Origin: Rhodococcus sp. IEGM 1381
Lineage (GTDB): Bacteria; Actinomycetota; Actinomycetes; Mycobacteriales; Mycobacteriaceae
Reading direction: 5' to 3'
Assembly: GCF_030056795.1 (NCBI RefSeq)
Contig: NZ_JASHKQ010000017.1
Coordinates: 1 to 64,000 of the forward strand
DNA: 64,000 bases
Shown here: positions 1 to 11,269 of the stretch, piece after piece
Numbering within the stretch: position 1 is the stretch's first letter
Layout of the letters: every line of letters starts with the position of its first letter
The notes under the pieces: model-generated
What the model saw: the letters and a program-made list of their open reading frames with translations, nothing else
Database searches by the model: none
Told to the model about the DNA's origin: nothing
Translations under genes and position numbers: made by a program

Positions 1-101
1 CGGCACTGACATTCATCGACACACTGTTGAGTTCTCAAAGAACACGCACACACTCAAGCTCCACGAACACACAGTCCGAAGGCCTCCAGGGCAACTGTTC
101 C
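1..101 (-). promoter_or_regulatory. rRNA operon leader (16S gene just outside left edge)
   Basis: Read on the minus strand, positions 45 to 20 give GTGTTCTTTGAGAACTCAAC followed by AGTGTG. This is the element typically found in the transcribed leader just upstream of 16S rRNA in Rhodococcus and relatives. The orientation places the 16S gene to the left of base 1. In mycobacteria the rRNA operon likewise lies downstream of murA. The rRNA itself is not in the window, so the leader assignment rests on this motif and on gene order. Confidence 0.75.
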
Positions 102-130
102 AGCTTATCCCAGCTTGGTCTCGGACACAA
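102..130 (-). promoter_or_regulatory. probable rRNA operon promoter (proximal)
   Basis: The minus strand shows TTGTGT (130-125), a 17-base spacer and TAAGCT (107-102), a good sigma-A type promoter. It sits about 55 bases upstream of the conserved leader element and points toward the missing 16S gene. Confidence 0.55.
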
Positions 131-146
131 GGCCCGACTCTTGGGG

Positions 147-174
147 GATACAACCTGCCGAGCCACACGTCCAA
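147..174 (-). promoter_or_regulatory. possible second rRNA operon promoter (distal)
   Basis: The minus strand shows TTGGAC (174-169), 16 bases, then TGTATC (152-147). Tandem promoters before rRNA operons are common in actinobacteria, but this one is only a motif match. Nothing else recognisable is seen from about 175 to 394. Confidence 0.35.
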
Positions 175-394
175 CCTCGTATCCCTGTCCGTGAAGACCG
201 GGTCGGTGTCCGTCGCTCTGACCCGACAAAAGTTACGCCACCAACCCCACACGCGCAAATCGGCAGGTGAATCGAGCTATTGCGGGCATCTGTGCAGGTC
301 CGAGCGCATGCGCGTTCCCGTCTGCTCCGTTCGGCGGACATATCCTGTCGTGTGACGCCAGCCATATCTGCGGGAAGTTCTGGCGAAACGGGTT

Positions 395-1078
395 TCAGGA
401 GCGAGACAACGCGACTACATGCTCCGGCTCTACAAGGTGCGGTTCCACGTCATCGGCACGTTCTGCACTCCCGACGCTTTCACCGACGGGCACAACACCC
501 GCCCACACTCCCCCGGCGGCAATGTCGGAGTCGTCGTCGACCGGTCCGCCGGCACGTGCCTTCACCGATGCCTCGTACAGCGGAAGCGCCAGCACGCTGG
601 TCGCTGCAAGTTCTTTCCTCGTATGCGCACGCAGGTGCGAGCTCCTACCCGGGACTACCTGATCGACTATTGCGTCCAAAGCGCGGATCCGCTCCTCCTC
701 GTCCTCCACTCGACGCGGCCGCCCAACGACGACCGCACTTCGATAGTTCATCGAGTGGTGGAACGCGGATCGAGCCAGGACCAACCCGTCGACGACGGTG
801 ACCGTCACGCAGATGTCCTGCTCCGGAGCCTCGATCAGGCTCCGGGAGGCGACCGATCCGTGCAGATACAGGGTTCCGGCCCTGTCCGGGCCGTCCGGAT
901 CCACGCCGAACACGGTCGGAAGCACACGCGGCACGTTCTCCACTATTACGCCCAGATGGCAGAGGCGAGCCGAGCGGAGAACGTCCAGAAGTGCCGATCG
1001 CTCTGCTCGAGCGCGCTGCCGACCACGGATCACCGTTGTTCTGGGCGTCGGGGACAGGAAGGCTTCATGGGTCGTCAT
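395..1078 (-). CDS. pyridoxamine 5'-phosphate oxidase family (NimA-like) flavoprotein
   Basis: A 227-residue protein with the split-barrel FMN-binding fold of the pyridoxamine-phosphate-oxidase superfamily, NimA-like branch. Visible family features are the HHSMNYRS block near residue 110, a PGR segment, an ELAAT-x-VLALPL block and a C-terminal Asp-rich segment ending in VWAGVVP. Its reaction is not known; relatives bind flavin or heme and reduce small molecules. The ATG at 1078 is preferred because an upstream in-frame ATG at 1120 would put operator-like repeats inside the coding region. It diverges from a MocR/PdxR-type regulator, a recurring pairing that suggests control by that regulator and a link to vitamin B6. 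It is not the classical PdxH enzyme. Confidence 0.8.
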   Translation of the reverse strand: MTTHEAFLSPTPRTTVIRGRQRARAERSALLDVLRSARLCHLGVIVENVPRVLPTVFGVDPDGPDRAGTLYLHGSVASRSLIEAPEQDICVTVTVVDGLVLARSAFHHSMNYRSAVVVGRPRRVEDEEERIRALDAIVDQVVPGRSSHLRAHTRKELAATSVLALPLYEASVKARAGGPVDDDSDIAAGGVWAGVVPVGESVGSAERADDVEPHLVEPEHVVALSRS

Positions 1079-1105
1079 GAATACAGGATCCCGCCTGGTT
1101 GGCTC

Positions 1106-1161
1106 ACTGTCATGATCCAATAGACAGTAACTTTGCTAGGCCACTTACCGCATTGGACAGT
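1106..1161. promoter_or_regulatory. candidate MocR/PdxR operator: repeated GACAGT boxes
   Basis: GACAGT occurs at 1123-1128 and again at 1156-1161, exactly 33 bases apart (about three helical turns), within TAGACAGTAA and TGGACAGTTG. An inverted copy, ACTGTC, lies at 1106-1111. All three are between the divergent starts at 1078 and 1171. Two direct repeats plus an inverted one is the typical operator layout of MocR regulators. Binding is inferred. Confidence 0.55.
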
Positions 1162-1170
1162 TGACGCACG

Positions 1171-2574
1171 ATGACTTTGCCGCCCAATTCGCTGTCGATC
1201 ACGGTCGATCGCGCCGACCGTCGTACGTTGCCCGTTCAGGTAGCCGACGGTATCCGCGCGGCCATCGATCGCGGCGTGCTTGCGCCGGGCGCCCGATTGC
1301 CCAATACCAGAGCGCTTTCCGCCGAAGTGGGCTTGGCTCGCGCGGTGGTGGAGAAGGCGTACGAGCAGCTCGTGGCCGAAGGATGGCTCGACGCGCGTCG
1401 CGGATCTGGCAACTACGTCCGAGATGTTCCGCATGCTGTCCGATCGCACCGCAGCCCGCGCCGAGCACAAGAACACCCACCCGTTGCTCAGCGCATTTCG
1501 CTCCGACCCGGAATACCGTGGACTCCCCCTCGCGCGTCCGAAGCGTGGAAGCGAGCCTGGCGAGATGTCGGCACATCGCCCCCGCCCGGCGACTACCCCG
1601 ATCCGGCGGGCCTGCTCGACCTGAGAACACGCATCGCGGATCTGCTGGGCCGTGCACGCGGACTGCACACCACCGCGGATTCGATCGTCGTCACCACGGG
1701 AAGCATTCACGGTCTCGACTTGGTTCTGGGTGCGCTCTCGGCGAACGTTGGCGTCGAACATGTTCTCGCACTGGAGAATCCGGGATACCGATCTGCCGCC
1801 GCGCTCGCGACGCACCGCGGGTGGTCCGTTCACGATGTCCCCGTCGACCGTGAGGGCCTTGTGATCGAAGATCTCGAATCTGTACCTCCGAGGACCCCTG
1901 CCGTCTATGTCACCCCCTCACACCAATACCCCACCGGCGGGCTCATGCCCATCGGTCGCAGGCGTGCCCTGGCGGACTGGGCACGAAGTACCGGATCGGC
2001 CATCATCGAAGACGACTACGATTCCGAATTCCGTTACGGCATAGCACCTTTGCCCACAGTCACCGAGCTCGTTCCGGACCGCGCCGTCTACCTGGGAACC
2101 GTATCGAAGACGTTGGGGGCCGGCGTGCGACTCGGATGGATGGTGGCTCCCCCGTCGATGGTCGAGCGCATCACCGAGACGCGTCGCGCAATCGGTGACT
2201 ACCCATCGGTTCCCATCCAGCACGCAATGAGCTCACTGCTACGCGACGGCGAATGGGATCGATCCGTACGCACCGCGCGTCGGATCTATCGGGCACGTGA
2301 CCGCGTCGTTGCCGCCACGCTCTCTCGCTTCGGCGAGCTTCGGGGTGTCGGTGCCGGGCTGCATACAGTTCTCGTGCTCGACACCGAGGTGGCGCGCCAC
2401 GTCGCGGCCGACTGTGCGGCGAACGGGGTCGACCTGCCCACCCTCGAGCACTCGACGCGGTCGCCGACCGCCGAGGGTGGGATCGTCGTCGGCTACGGCT
2501 CGGTGGCGGACGATCGATTCGATCGTGCCCTCCATGTGCTGGTCGACGCTCTCGAACGAAGGCTGGTCAGCTGA
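1171..2574 (+). CDS. MocR/PdxR-family transcriptional regulator (GntR winged helix fused to aminotransferase fold)
   Basis: 467 residues. The N-terminal roughly 75 residues form a GntR-type winged helix ([45 protein letters not shown]). A linker leads into a fold-type I aminotransferase domain with the PLP-lysine region [15 protein letters not shown] around residue 315 and an upstream YDSEFRY segment. Members sense pyridoxal phosphate or related amines and often activate pdxST or divergent oxidase genes. No pdxS or pdxT is visible here, so the target is probably the divergent oxidase-like gene. The ATG at 1171 gives the family's usual length. Its last codons share a palindrome with the end of murA. 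Confidence 0.85.
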   Translation: MTLPPNSLSITVDRADRRTLPVQVADGIRAAIDRGVLAPGARLPNTRALSAEVGLARAVVEKAYEQLVAEGWLDARRGSGNYVRDVPHAVRSHRSPRRAQEHPPVAQRISLRPGIPWTPPRASEAWKRAWRDVGTSPPPGDYPDPAGLLDLRTRIADLLGRARGLHTTADSIVVTTGSIHGLDLVLGALSANVGVEHVLALENPGYRSAAALATHRGWSVHDVPVDREGLVIEDLESVPPRTPAVYVTPSHQYPTGGLMPIGRRRALADWARSTGSAIIEDDYDSEFRYGIAPLPTVTELVPDRAVYLGTVSKTLGAGVRLGWMVAPPSMVERITETRRAIGDYPSVPIQHAMSSLLRDGEWDRSVRTARRIYRARDRVVAATLSRFGELRGVGAGLHTVLVLDTEVARHVAADCAANGVDLPTLEHSTRSPTAEGGIVVGYGSVADDRFDRALHVLVDALERRLVS

Positions 2575-3820
2575 CCCGCTCGATACTCCCTCCGAGAGCA
2601 GTCAGATTTTCCACGAATCGTGGATAGCCCCTGTCGATGTGGAACACGTCGTGCACCTCGGTCGTTCCGTCGGCGACCAGACCGGCGAGCACCAGCCCGG
2701 CCCCCGCCCGAATGTCGGACGACCACACCGGTGCACTGGAGAGCTGCGGCACACCGCGCACCACAGCATGGTGGCCATCGGTACGGGCGTCAGCGCCCAG
2801 TCGGATCATTTCCTCGACGAACCGGAAGCGCGCCTCGAATACGTTCTCGGTGATCATCGACGTCCCGTCGGCGACGGTTGCGAGGCCGATAGCCATCGGT
2901 TGTAGGTCAGTAGGAAACCCGGGATACGGCAACGTCGCAAAGTTCACCGCTCGTGGCCGTTCGTGCTGAACGACGCGGAAGCCGTCCGGCTCGCTGGTCA
3001 CCTCGGCACCGGCAGACCGCAGCTTGTCCAGAACGAGCGACAAGTGCTTGGGGTTGACCCCCCGCACTCGGACATCCCCTCGAGTCATCGCAGCGGCAAT
3101 CCCCCACGTGGCAGCCACGATCCGGTCGCCGATGACCCGATGAGTAGTCGGCTTCAGCGCGCTGACTCCGCGGATGGTGAGGGTCGACGTGCCAGCGCCC
3201 CGGACGTCGGCACCCATCTCGTTGAGCATGTTGCACACATCGACAATGTCCGGTTCTCGTGCCGCGTTGTCGATCACGGTCTCACCGGTGGCCAGCACGG
3301 CCGCCATCAAGATGTTCTCCGTCGCTCCCACGGACGGGAAAGCCAACCTGATATTCGCGCCGCGCAACTCATCGGCTTCGGCCACGACGCATCCGTGCTG
3401 AATTTCGCTGCGTGCTCCCAGCAACTGCAGACCGGACTGGTGCATGTCGAGGGGTCGTGAACCGATAGCGTCACCGCCCGGCAGGGCTACGACAGCCCTT
3501 TTGCATCGCGCCACCAGCGGGCCCAGAACGCAGACCGATGCGCGGAACTGACGAACTGCAGCAAAATCGGCGTGATATTTGGGCATGGCCGGGGTGGTGA
3601 TGTGAACGACCGAACCCTCTAGGTCGACCTCACAGCCGAGCCCACGCAGCACTTCTGCCATCAACGGCACATCCAAGATGTCAGGGCAATTGGTGATCGT
3701 GCTGGTGCCTTCGGCAAGGAGCGCGGCAGCCATCAGTTTGAGGACGCTGTTCTTCGCGCCGCCGACCGCCACCTCACCGACGAGGCGGTTACCACCGTTG
3801 ACCAAGAAACGTTCGCTCAC
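2567..3820 (-). CDS. murA: UDP-N-acetylglucosamine 1-carboxyvinyltransferase MurA
   Basis: First committed step of peptidoglycan synthesis: transfer of enolpyruvate from PEP to UDP-GlcNAc in the cytoplasm. The product has 417 residues from GTG 3820, matching mycobacterial MurA in length. The N-terminal [10 protein letters not shown] substrate loop and a GPLVAR segment are present. The active-site loop reads [11 protein letters not shown], so the usual catalytic Cys is Asp117. In M. tuberculosis the same change is known to give intrinsic fosfomycin resistance. GTG 3820 is chosen over GTG 3853 because the protein then begins [10 protein letters not shown], like homologues, and because a TACGCT box lies six bases upstream. 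Its 3' end overlaps the regulator's by 8 bases. Confidence 0.95.
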   Translation of the reverse strand: MSERFLVNGGNRLVGEVAVGGAKNSVLKLMAAALLAEGTSTITNCPDILDVPLMAEVLRGLGCEVDLEGSVVHITTPAMPKYHADFAAVRQFRASVCVLGPLVARCKRAVVALPGGDAIGSRPLDMHQSGLQLLGARSEIQHGCVVAEADELRGANIRLAFPSVGATENILMAAVLATGETVIDNAAREPDIVDVCNMLNEMGADVRGAGTSTLTIRGVSALKPTTHRVIGDRIVAATWGIAAAMTRGDVRVRGVNPKHLSLVLDKLRSAGAEVTSEPDGFRVVQHERPRAVNFATLPYPGFPTDLQPMAIGLATVADGTSMITENVFEARFRFVEEMIRLGADARTDGHHAVVRGVPQLSSAPVWSSDIRAGAGLVLAGLVADGTTEVHDVFHIDRGYPRFVENLTALGGSIERVS

Positions 3821-3826
3821 TTCGAC

Positions 3827-3867
3827 AGCGTAGCCAGCGGTACCGACCGACACCCGCGCGGTACCGT
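3827..3867. promoter_or_regulatory. divergent murA / adenosyltransferase promoter region with paired CGGTACCG palindromes
   Basis: On the minus strand TACGCT (3832-3827) lies six bases before the murA GTG. On the plus strand TACCGT (3862-3867) lies six bases before the adenosyltransferase ATG. Both fit leaderless transcription. The perfect 8-base palindrome CGGTACCG occurs at 3838-3845 and 3859-3866, 21 bases apart (two helical turns), the second overlapping the plus-strand -10 box. No convincing -35 is seen for either. A regulator binding this pair is inferred. Confidence 0.45.
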
Positions 3868-3873
3868 AGCCGC

Positions 3874-4476
3874 ATGGCCGTTCACCTCACTCGTATCTAC
3901 ACCCGGACCGGCGACGACGGGACCACGGGATTGAGCGATTTCTCGAGGGTCTCCAAGAACGACGAACGCCTGATCGCGTACGCGGACTGCGACGAGACCA
4001 ATGCGAGCCTCGGAGTAGTTCTGGCACTGGGCAACCCGTCCGAATCGGTACACACGGTCATACGCACCATCCAGAGCGACCTGTTCGACGCGGGGGCCGA
4101 CCTCTCGACGCCGGTCGTAGAGAATCCGGAGTATCCGCCGCTACGCATCGACCAGAGCTACATCGACCGCCTCGAACGCTGGTGCGACGAATTCAACAAC
4201 GATCTGCCTGCACTCACGTCGTTCATCCTGCCGGGCGGAACACCACTGGGTGCACTGCTGCACGTGTCGCGGACAGTAGCCCGGCGCGCTGAACGATCGG
4301 CCTGGGCTGCGGTTCACGCAAGCCCCGAGTCGACCAGTGCGCTCCCGGCAAAGTACCTCAATCGGCTCTCGGACCTGTTGTTCATTCTGAGTCGGTACGC
4401 CAATCCCGAGGGCGACGTTCAGTGGGTGCCGGGGTCGAGTCGGACATCCAACGAACCCGCTACCGACGAGAACTGA
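3874..4476 (+). CDS. PduO-type ATP:cob(I)alamin adenosyltransferase
   Basis: 200 residues. Transfers the adenosyl group of ATP to cob(I)alamin to make coenzyme B12. The N-terminal ATP-binding motif [11 protein letters not shown] and [12 protein letters not shown], and the C-terminal FILPGG with [12 protein letters not shown], are diagnostic of the PduO family rather than the BtuR/CobA type. M. tuberculosis has the same gene (Rv1314c) at this place, between murA and the ATP synthase operon and on the opposite strand. The ATG at 3874 has no Shine-Dalgarno but a TANNNT box six bases upstream, so it is probably leaderless. Its stop codon abuts the stop of the facing DUF2550 gene with no base between. 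Confidence 0.9.
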   Translation: MAVHLTRIYTRTGDDGTTGLSDFSRVSKNDERLIAYADCDETNASLGVVLALGNPSESVHTVIRTIQSDLFDAGADLSTPVVENPEYPPLRIDQSYIDRLERWCDEFNNDLPALTSFILPGGTPLGALLHVSRTVARRAERSAWAAVHASPESTSALPAKYLNRLSDLLFILSRYANPEGDVQWVPGSSRTSNEPATDEN

Positions 4477-4914
4477 TCACGCAGCCGGTCGACGGCGACG
4501 CGAGCGCCCCGATGGGCGAGATTCCACCCAAGACAGGAAAGCGGTCAACGCACTTCTGTCCAAGGCCATTTCGTAGTTCTTGCCGCTGTCCGACAGCCCC
4601 AGGACTGCGATGTCCGGAGTCATGATGTCGAACTCGGTGTCTCGCGGGGTCCGCCGGTCCCCCACGTGGATGTCCTGCCTGCCCAGGCGATAATCGGGGC
4701 CGGGTCGCAGACTGGAAAGCTTGAAGAACACGAGCGTGTTGTCGCCGTACCGAATGATGCCGTGACGCCACCCGGTGCCACCGTCGGACGGAAGCACCCG
4801 CATGATCGCCGCCGTACCTCCGCGGCGAAGAACCGTCAGACGGTACGCAAAAGCCGCGACGATCCCTGCGAGCAGCACTACCAGAATGATCAGAGCAATC
4901 AGTCCGGTGTGCAT
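4477..4914 (-). CDS. DUF2550 membrane-anchored protein
   Basis: 145 residues: one N-terminal membrane helix (residues about 4-25), then a soluble domain with RVLPSDGGTGWRHGIIRYG and FDIMTPDIAVLGLSDSG, ending in an Arg-rich tail. It matches the DUF2550 family, represented in M. tuberculosis by Rv1312, directly downstream of atpC there too. Function unknown. It is transcribed with the ATP synthase operon (29 bases after atpC) and ends tail to tail with the adenosyltransferase gene. Confidence 0.85.
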   Translation of the reverse strand: MHTGLIALIILVVLLAGIVAAFAYRLTVLRRGGTAAIMRVLPSDGGTGWRHGIIRYGDNTLVFFKLSSLRPGPDYRLGRQDIHVGDRRTPRDTEFDIMTPDIAVLGLSDSGKNYEMALDRSALTAFLSWVESRPSGRSRRRRPAA

Positions 4915-4943
4915 CGCAGGTCTCGTCGCGGCTTCTCGTGAAC

Positions 4944-5327
4944 CTAGGACCGCTCGACAGCGCGGATACGTCCCTTGGCCACCGCAATGGCCTCGAGGTC
5001 GTCGCCGTTTTCTGCCACCACGGACCGTGCCGCTTCCACATCGATGTCGTCGGCGAAATCGGCCGACTCCGCCAGCACGGTCACCGTCTTGCCCGTCACC
5101 GACATAAATCCACCGTGCACGGCGGCGACGATCTTTTCGCCGTCCGTCGTCGTGATCGACACCGTGCCCGCCTCGACCAACTGGCCGAGGACAGGCTCGT
5201 GGCCGGCCATGATGCCGATCTCACCTTCGGTGGTCTGAGCACTAACGATGGTCGCGGTGCCGGACCAGAGTTTCTGCTCCACAGCGACCAGAGAGACCTC
5301 CATGCCGCTCTTCTCGGAAGAAGTCAC
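4944..5327 (-). CDS. atpC: ATP synthase F1 subunit epsilon
   Basis: 127 residues; central-stalk subunit that couples rotation and inhibits ATP hydrolysis. The beta-sandwich signature [16 protein letters not shown] and the C-terminal helical part are present. The start is GTG 5327, six bases after atpD and preceded by GGAAAG; an in-frame ATG at 5303 preceded by GAGAAGAG is an alternative that would shorten the protein by eight residues. Last of the eight structural subunit genes of the operon. Confidence 0.93.
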   Translation of the reverse strand: MTSSEKSGMEVSLVAVEQKLWSGTATIVSAQTTEGEIGIMAGHEPVLGQLVEAGTVSITTTDGEKIVAAVHGGFMSVTGKTVTVLAESADFADDIDVEAARSVVAENGDDLEAIAVAKGRIRAVERS

Positions 5328-5333
5328 GTCGGT

Positions 5334-6785
<1,452 letters not shown>

Positions 6786-7757
6786 TTAGTCACTTCCTGC
6801 GCTGTCGGCCAACGCGTTGGCGCCACCGACGATTTCGCTGATTTCCTGGGTGATCTGGGCCTGCCGAGCCTGGTTGGCCTGACGGCTCAGGGTCTCGACC
6901 AATTCGTTCGCATTGTCCGTCGCTGCCTTCATGGCGGTACGACGCGCCGCGGACTCCGACGCTGCTGCATCGAGCAACGACGCGTAGATCCTGGTGCTGA
7001 TGTACTTGGGCAGCAGCGCCGAGAGCAGAGTGCCTGCCTCCGGCTCGAACTCGTACTGTGCCTGCACGTCTGCCGTCGGCGAGTCGGTCAATGCGTCCGC
7101 ACCCATCTCGAATTCCTCGTCTGTGTACGAGATTTCGAGTGGTGCCATCCGGCGAACTTCGGGCTTCTGCGTGAGCATCGACACGAAGCGGGTGTAGACG
7201 ATGTGCAACTCGTCCACGCCCTCGACGGTGCCTTCACCGTTGGGAGCGTCGACCTCGGTGCCCGAGCCCGCCATGAACAGCTCGACCAGATGCTTACTGG
7301 CCTTCGCTGCGTCGGCGTAGCCGGGTTCCTGGGAGAAGCCGGTCCAGGCCCCCTTCACGTCCCGCTCACGGAATGTGTAGTAGCCCAGGCCTTTTGCGCC
7401 GAGCACGTAGATGACCGGATCCTTGCCCTCGGAGCGGAGGAGCTGGAACAGCTCCTCCGATTCCTTGAGGACGTTGGAGTTGTAACCACCGCACATACCG
7501 CGGTCACTGGTCACGACCAGAACTGCGGCACGCTTGGGCTCGGTTCGCTCGTTGAGCAACGGGTGATCGAGCGAGCTCGATGCACTCGCCAATGCGGAGA
7601 GCACCTTGGTGATCTCTTCCGCGTACGGCTTCGATGCGGCAACGCGGGCCTGCGCCTTGGTGATTCGCGATGTTGCGATCAACTCTTGTGCTTTGGTGAT
7701 CTTCTTCGTCGAGTTGACCGACTTGATGCGGGAGCGAAGCTCGAGAATGCTTGCCAT
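6786..7757 (-). CDS. atpG: ATP synthase F1 subunit gamma
   Basis: 323 residues; the rotating shaft. The N-terminal [17 protein letters not shown], internal [11 protein letters not shown] and C-terminal [17 protein letters not shown] are typical of the subunit. Mid-chain it carries a longer acidic stretch ([17 protein letters not shown]), in the region where actinobacterial gammas have extra loops. Lies 52 bases after atpA. Confidence 0.97.
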   Translation of the reverse strand: MASILELRSRIKSVNSTKKITKAQELIATSRITKAQARVAASKPYAEEITKVLSALASASSSLDHPLLNERTEPKRAAVLVVTSDRGMCGGYNSNVLKESEELFQLLRSEGKDPVIYVLGAKGLGYYTFRERDVKGAWTGFSQEPGYADAAKASKHLVELFMAGSGTEVDAPNGEGTVEGVDELHIVYTRFVSMLTQKPEVRRMAPLEISYTDEEFEMGADALTDSPTADVQAQYEFEPEAGTLLSALLPKYISTRIYASLLDAAASESAARRTAMKAATDNANELVETLSRQANQARQAQITQEISEIVGGANALADSAGSD

Positions 7758-7809
7758 CTAGCTGTTCACGCTCCCTTCTGTGCTCGTCTTGTCACCTGTC
7801 ATCGCCGGC

Positions 7810-9453
7810 CTACTTGCTGACTGTCTTGCGAGTGACGTTGACCTGCTCCTGGCTGACCTCGTCGGCATTCAGAGTGTCTGCCTCGGCCTCGTTGACGACG
7901 CGATTGCCGTCAGAGTCGACGAAACCGGCCTTGAACTTCTCGGTCGCTTCGGTCAGTGCCTTCTGGTTGTCGTCGTCGAGAGCCTTGCCACCGGCAATGC
8001 TGTCGTAGACGCCGCTGGCGTTGCGGTGCAGATCTTCGAGCAGCTCGGTCTCGAAGCGGCGAACGTCGCCGACCGGGACGGAGTCGTACGTGCCCTGTCC
8101 GGCGAGCCAGATCGAGACGATCTGGTCCTCGACGGCAACCGGTGCGTACTGATCCTGCTTGAGCAGCTCCACCAGTCGAGCGCCGCGCTCGAGCTGCGCC
8201 TTGGAGGCCGCGTCGAGATCGGAGGCGAACGCGGAGAAGGCTTCGAGCTCACGGAACTGAGCGAGCTCGAGGCGAAGAGATCCGGAGACCTTCTTCATGC
8301 CCTTGGTCTGTGCAGCACCGCCGACTCGGGAAACCGAGATACCCACGTTGATAGCGGGACGAACACCCTTGTTGAACAGGTCCGACTCCAGGAAGACCTG
8401 GCCGTCGGTGATGGAGATGACGTTGGTCGGGATGTACGCCGAGACGTCGTTGGCCTTGGTCTCGATGATCGGCAGAGCCGTCAACGATCCACCACCGAGC
8501 TCATCGGACAGCTTCGCCGAACGCTCCAGCAGACGGGAGTGCAAGTAGAAGACGTCACCGGGGTATGCCTCACGGCCCGGCGGGCGACGCAGCAGCAGTG
8601 AGATGGCGCGGTATGCCTCGGCCTGCTTGGTCAGATCGTCGAACACGATGAGGACGTGCTTGCCCTGGTACATCCAGTGCTGGCCGATGGCCGAGCCGGT
8701 GTACGGAGCGAGCCACTTGAAGCCGGCCGAATCGGACGCGGGGGCCGCGACGATGGTCGTGTATTCGAGTGCGCCCTGCTCTTCGAGCGCAGCCTTGACG
8801 CCTGCGATCGTGGAGCCCTTCTGGCCGATGGCGACGTAGATGCAGCGAACCTGCTTCTTCTCGTCACCGCTCTCCCAGTTGGCCTTCTGGTTCAGGATCG
8901 CGTCGATGCAGACGGCGGTCTTGCCGGTCTTGCGGTCACCGATGATGAGCTGGCGCTGGCCACGGCCGATCGGAGTCATGGCGTCGATGGCCTTGATACC
9001 GGTCTGCAGCGGCTCCTCGACGGGCTGACGCTCGAGCACAGACGCAGCCTGCAGCTCGAGGGCGCGGGTCTCGGAGGACTCGATGTCGCCGAGGCCGTCG
9101 ATGGGCTTGCCCAGGGGGTCCACGACGCGGCCGAGGTAGCCGTCGCCCACGGGGACCGACAGCACGTCTCCGGTGCGCTTGACTTCCTGGCCTTCTTCGA
9201 TGTGCTCGTAGTCACCGAGGATGACGGCACCGATTTCGGTGGCATCCAGGTTCAGCGCGACACCGAGGACTCCGCCGGGGAATTCCAGGAGTTCGTTGGA
9301 CATCGCCGACGGCAATCCGGACACGTGAGCGATTCCGTCGCTCGTGTCCGTAACCGTGCCGACCTCCTCGCGGGAAGACTCCGGTGAGTAGCTCGCGGTG
9401 AAGTTATCGATCGCGCTACGGATCTCGTCGGAGGAGATCGTCAGCTCCGCCAT
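7810..9453 (-). CDS. atpA: ATP synthase F1 subunit alpha
   Basis: 547 residues. Non-catalytic nucleotide-binding subunit with P-loop GDRKTGKTA, the [12 protein letters not shown] lead-in and the signature [17 protein letters not shown]. The C-terminus extends about 40 residues beyond the E. coli length with an acidic tail; mycobacterial alpha also has a regulatory C-terminal extension. Start ATG 9453 is preceded by AGGAA. Confidence 0.98.
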   Translation of the reverse strand: MAELTISSDEIRSAIDNFTASYSPESSREEVGTVTDTSDGIAHVSGLPSAMSNELLEFPGGVLGVALNLDATEIGAVILGDYEHIEEGQEVKRTGDVLSVPVGDGYLGRVVDPLGKPIDGLGDIESSETRALELQAASVLERQPVEEPLQTGIKAIDAMTPIGRGQRQLIIGDRKTGKTAVCIDAILNQKANWESGDEKKQVRCIYVAIGQKGSTIAGVKAALEEQGALEYTTIVAAPASDSAGFKWLAPYTGSAIGQHWMYQGKHVLIVFDDLTKQAEAYRAISLLLRRPPGREAYPGDVFYLHSRLLERSAKLSDELGGGSLTALPIIETKANDVSAYIPTNVISITDGQVFLESDLFNKGVRPAINVGISVSRVGGAAQTKGMKKVSGSLRLELAQFRELEAFSAFASDLDAASKAQLERGARLVELLKQDQYAPVAVEDQIVSIWLAGQGTYDSVPVGDVRRFETELLEDLHRNASGVYDSIAGGKALDDDNQKALTEATEKFKAGFVDSDGNRVVNEAEADTLNADEVSQEQVNVTRKTVSK

Positions 9454-9541
9454 AGTGTTTCCTGCTCTTCCTTCGAATGATCGCGGTGTGAAATGTCTCG
9501 AAAGTCGAGACGCTTCTTCTCGTTACTGTGTCCGTGTCGGA

Positions 9542-10369
9542 CTATTTGAGCGTCTTTCGCAATGCAGCGAGGCGGCCTGCCCCGCTACCGTCGATGACCT
9601 CGTCGCCGATACGAACGACAAGTCCGCTGAGCAGTTCGGTATCGACCTCTACGTGCACCGTGACCTGCTTGCCGTACGTGCGGGTCAAGGTTGCGGTCAG
9701 CTTCTCGAGCTGACTGTCGCTCAGTGGAGCTGCGCTGCGTACGTGTGCAACCGCGCGGTCACGCTGTTCGGCGGCCAGATCTGCCAGTCCGTTCAGAACA
9801 TCCGCGGGGGCAGCCTTGCGGGGACGCGTCACAGCCTGAACTGCGAGCGCCTCGGTGACTGCCGTGACCTTGCCGTACAGCAGACGACCGAGCAGTTCGC
9901 GCTTGGCCTGCGACGGCTTCGAGCGATCCGACAGGGCCTGCTCGAGCTGAGGGTTGCCGGCCACGATGCGTCCCAGTCGGAACAACTCGTCCTCGACCGT
10001 GTCCAGCTGATCCTGATCGGCCGCAGCGCGGAGCAGAGCTTCGCGTCCCAACTCGACAAGAGAGTTCAGCAGGTCGCGGGCGTTGGACCAGCTTTCGCCG
10101 GCAGCGGCCTTGACGATCGTTGCCGTTGCACTCGACACCTGGCCGGAGAAGACCTCTCCGGCCAGATCGCTTCGCCGAACGCCCTCGACCGACGAGTCGG
10201 CAAGAGCGGTACGCAACGTGCGCTGCGCGTCGAGAGTCTCGACGACGGCGAACAACTCGGCACCGGTCTGAGCAGCGACAGCTGTTGCCTCGCCATCCGA
10301 CGCGGACCCCAGAGCTTCGTGGGCAACCGACCGCGTACGGGCGAGTGACTCACGAGAAGTTGCGTACAT
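9542..10369 (-). CDS. atpH: ATP synthase F1 subunit delta (stand-alone)
   Basis: 275 residues starting [14 protein letters not shown] at ATG 10369, eight bases after the atpF stop and preceded by GTGAG. Connects the peripheral stalk to F1. The C-terminal signature reads [18 protein letters not shown]. At about 275 residues it is longer than E. coli delta but is not the roughly 445-residue b-delta fusion of mycobacteria. The same frame stays open upstream across atpF, but that stretch is Arg-rich shadow sequence with no membrane helix, so it is not part of the protein. Confidence 0.93.
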   Translation of the reverse strand: MYATSRESLARTRSVAHEALGSASDGEATAVAAQTGAELFAVVETLDAQRTLRTALADSSVEGVRRSDLAGEVFSGQVSSATATIVKAAAGESWSNARDLLNSLVELGREALLRAAADQDQLDTVEDELFRLGRIVAGNPQLEQALSDRSKPSQAKRELLGRLLYGKVTAVTEALAVQAVTRPRKAAPADVLNGLADLAAEQRDRAVAHVRSAAPLSDSQLEKLTATLTRTYGKQVTVHVEVDTELLSGLVVRIGDEVIDGSGAGRLAALRKTLK

Positions 10370-10377
10370 GGTTCGAC

Positions 10378-10944
10378 TCACTTTCCGGATGCGGAGTCCG
10401 CGGTGACGGAATCCAGCTCGTTGAGGAAGCGATCGATCGAACTGGAACGCTTCGCGTCGTCGGACAGCTGCTCTCCGATGACCTTCTCCGCCAGTTCGAC
10501 GGCCGTGCGCCCGAGATCTCCACGAAGTTCGGTGACGATCTGCTGACGCTGAGCAACGAGCTGACTGTGGCCTGCGGCCACGATCCGATCGCTCTCCTCC
10601 TGCGCCTTTTCCTTCATCTCGGCGAGAATCGCCTGTCCCTGGGTACGCGCTTCCTCGCGGATCTGCGCAGCCTCGGAACGAGCGTCGGCGAGCTGAGCGT
10701 GGTACTGCTCGAGAGCAGCCTTCGCCTCGGCCTGCGCCTGCTCGGCCTTCTTGATGCCGCCTTCGATGAGCTCGGAACGCTCGGCGAGAACCGTCTGGAA
10801 ACGCGGTACGACGTACTTCCAGAACAGGAAGCCGATGATCACGACACAGACGATCGACCAAACGATGTCGTATGTTGCGGGCAGCATCGGGTTGGGAAGT
10901 TCTTCCCCTTCCCCAGCTGCGAGCAACGTTATCGCGTTTGTCAT
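10378..10944 (-). CDS. atpF: ATP synthase Fo subunit b
   Basis: 188 residues: one N-terminal membrane helix (residues about 25-48, ending KYVVPRF) followed by a long charged helix rich in Ala, Glu, Gln and Lys, as expected of the peripheral stalk. Start ATG 10944 is eight bases past the atpE stop. Only one b gene is seen and delta is separate, so the stalk is probably a b homodimer. Confidence 0.96.
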   Translation of the reverse strand: MTNAITLLAAGEGEELPNPMLPATYDIVWSIVCVVIIGFLFWKYVVPRFQTVLAERSELIEGGIKKAEQAQAEAKAALEQYHAQLADARSEAAQIREEARTQGQAILAEMKEKAQEESDRIVAAGHSQLVAQRQQIVTELRGDLGRTAVELAEKVIGEQLSDDAKRSSSIDRFLNELDSVTADSASGK

Positions 10945-10951
10945 CGCGCTC

Positions 10952-11248
<297 letters not shown>

Positions 11249-11269
11249 CTAGTTCGGTCTGTTGGTCGG

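Noticed and set aside
9542-10861. Extended atpH frame suggesting a b-delta fusion
   Set aside because: The extra N-terminal part overlaps atpF in another frame, is Arg-rich and lacks a membrane helix; a well-placed ATG with ribosome-binding site at 10369 gives a normal delta.
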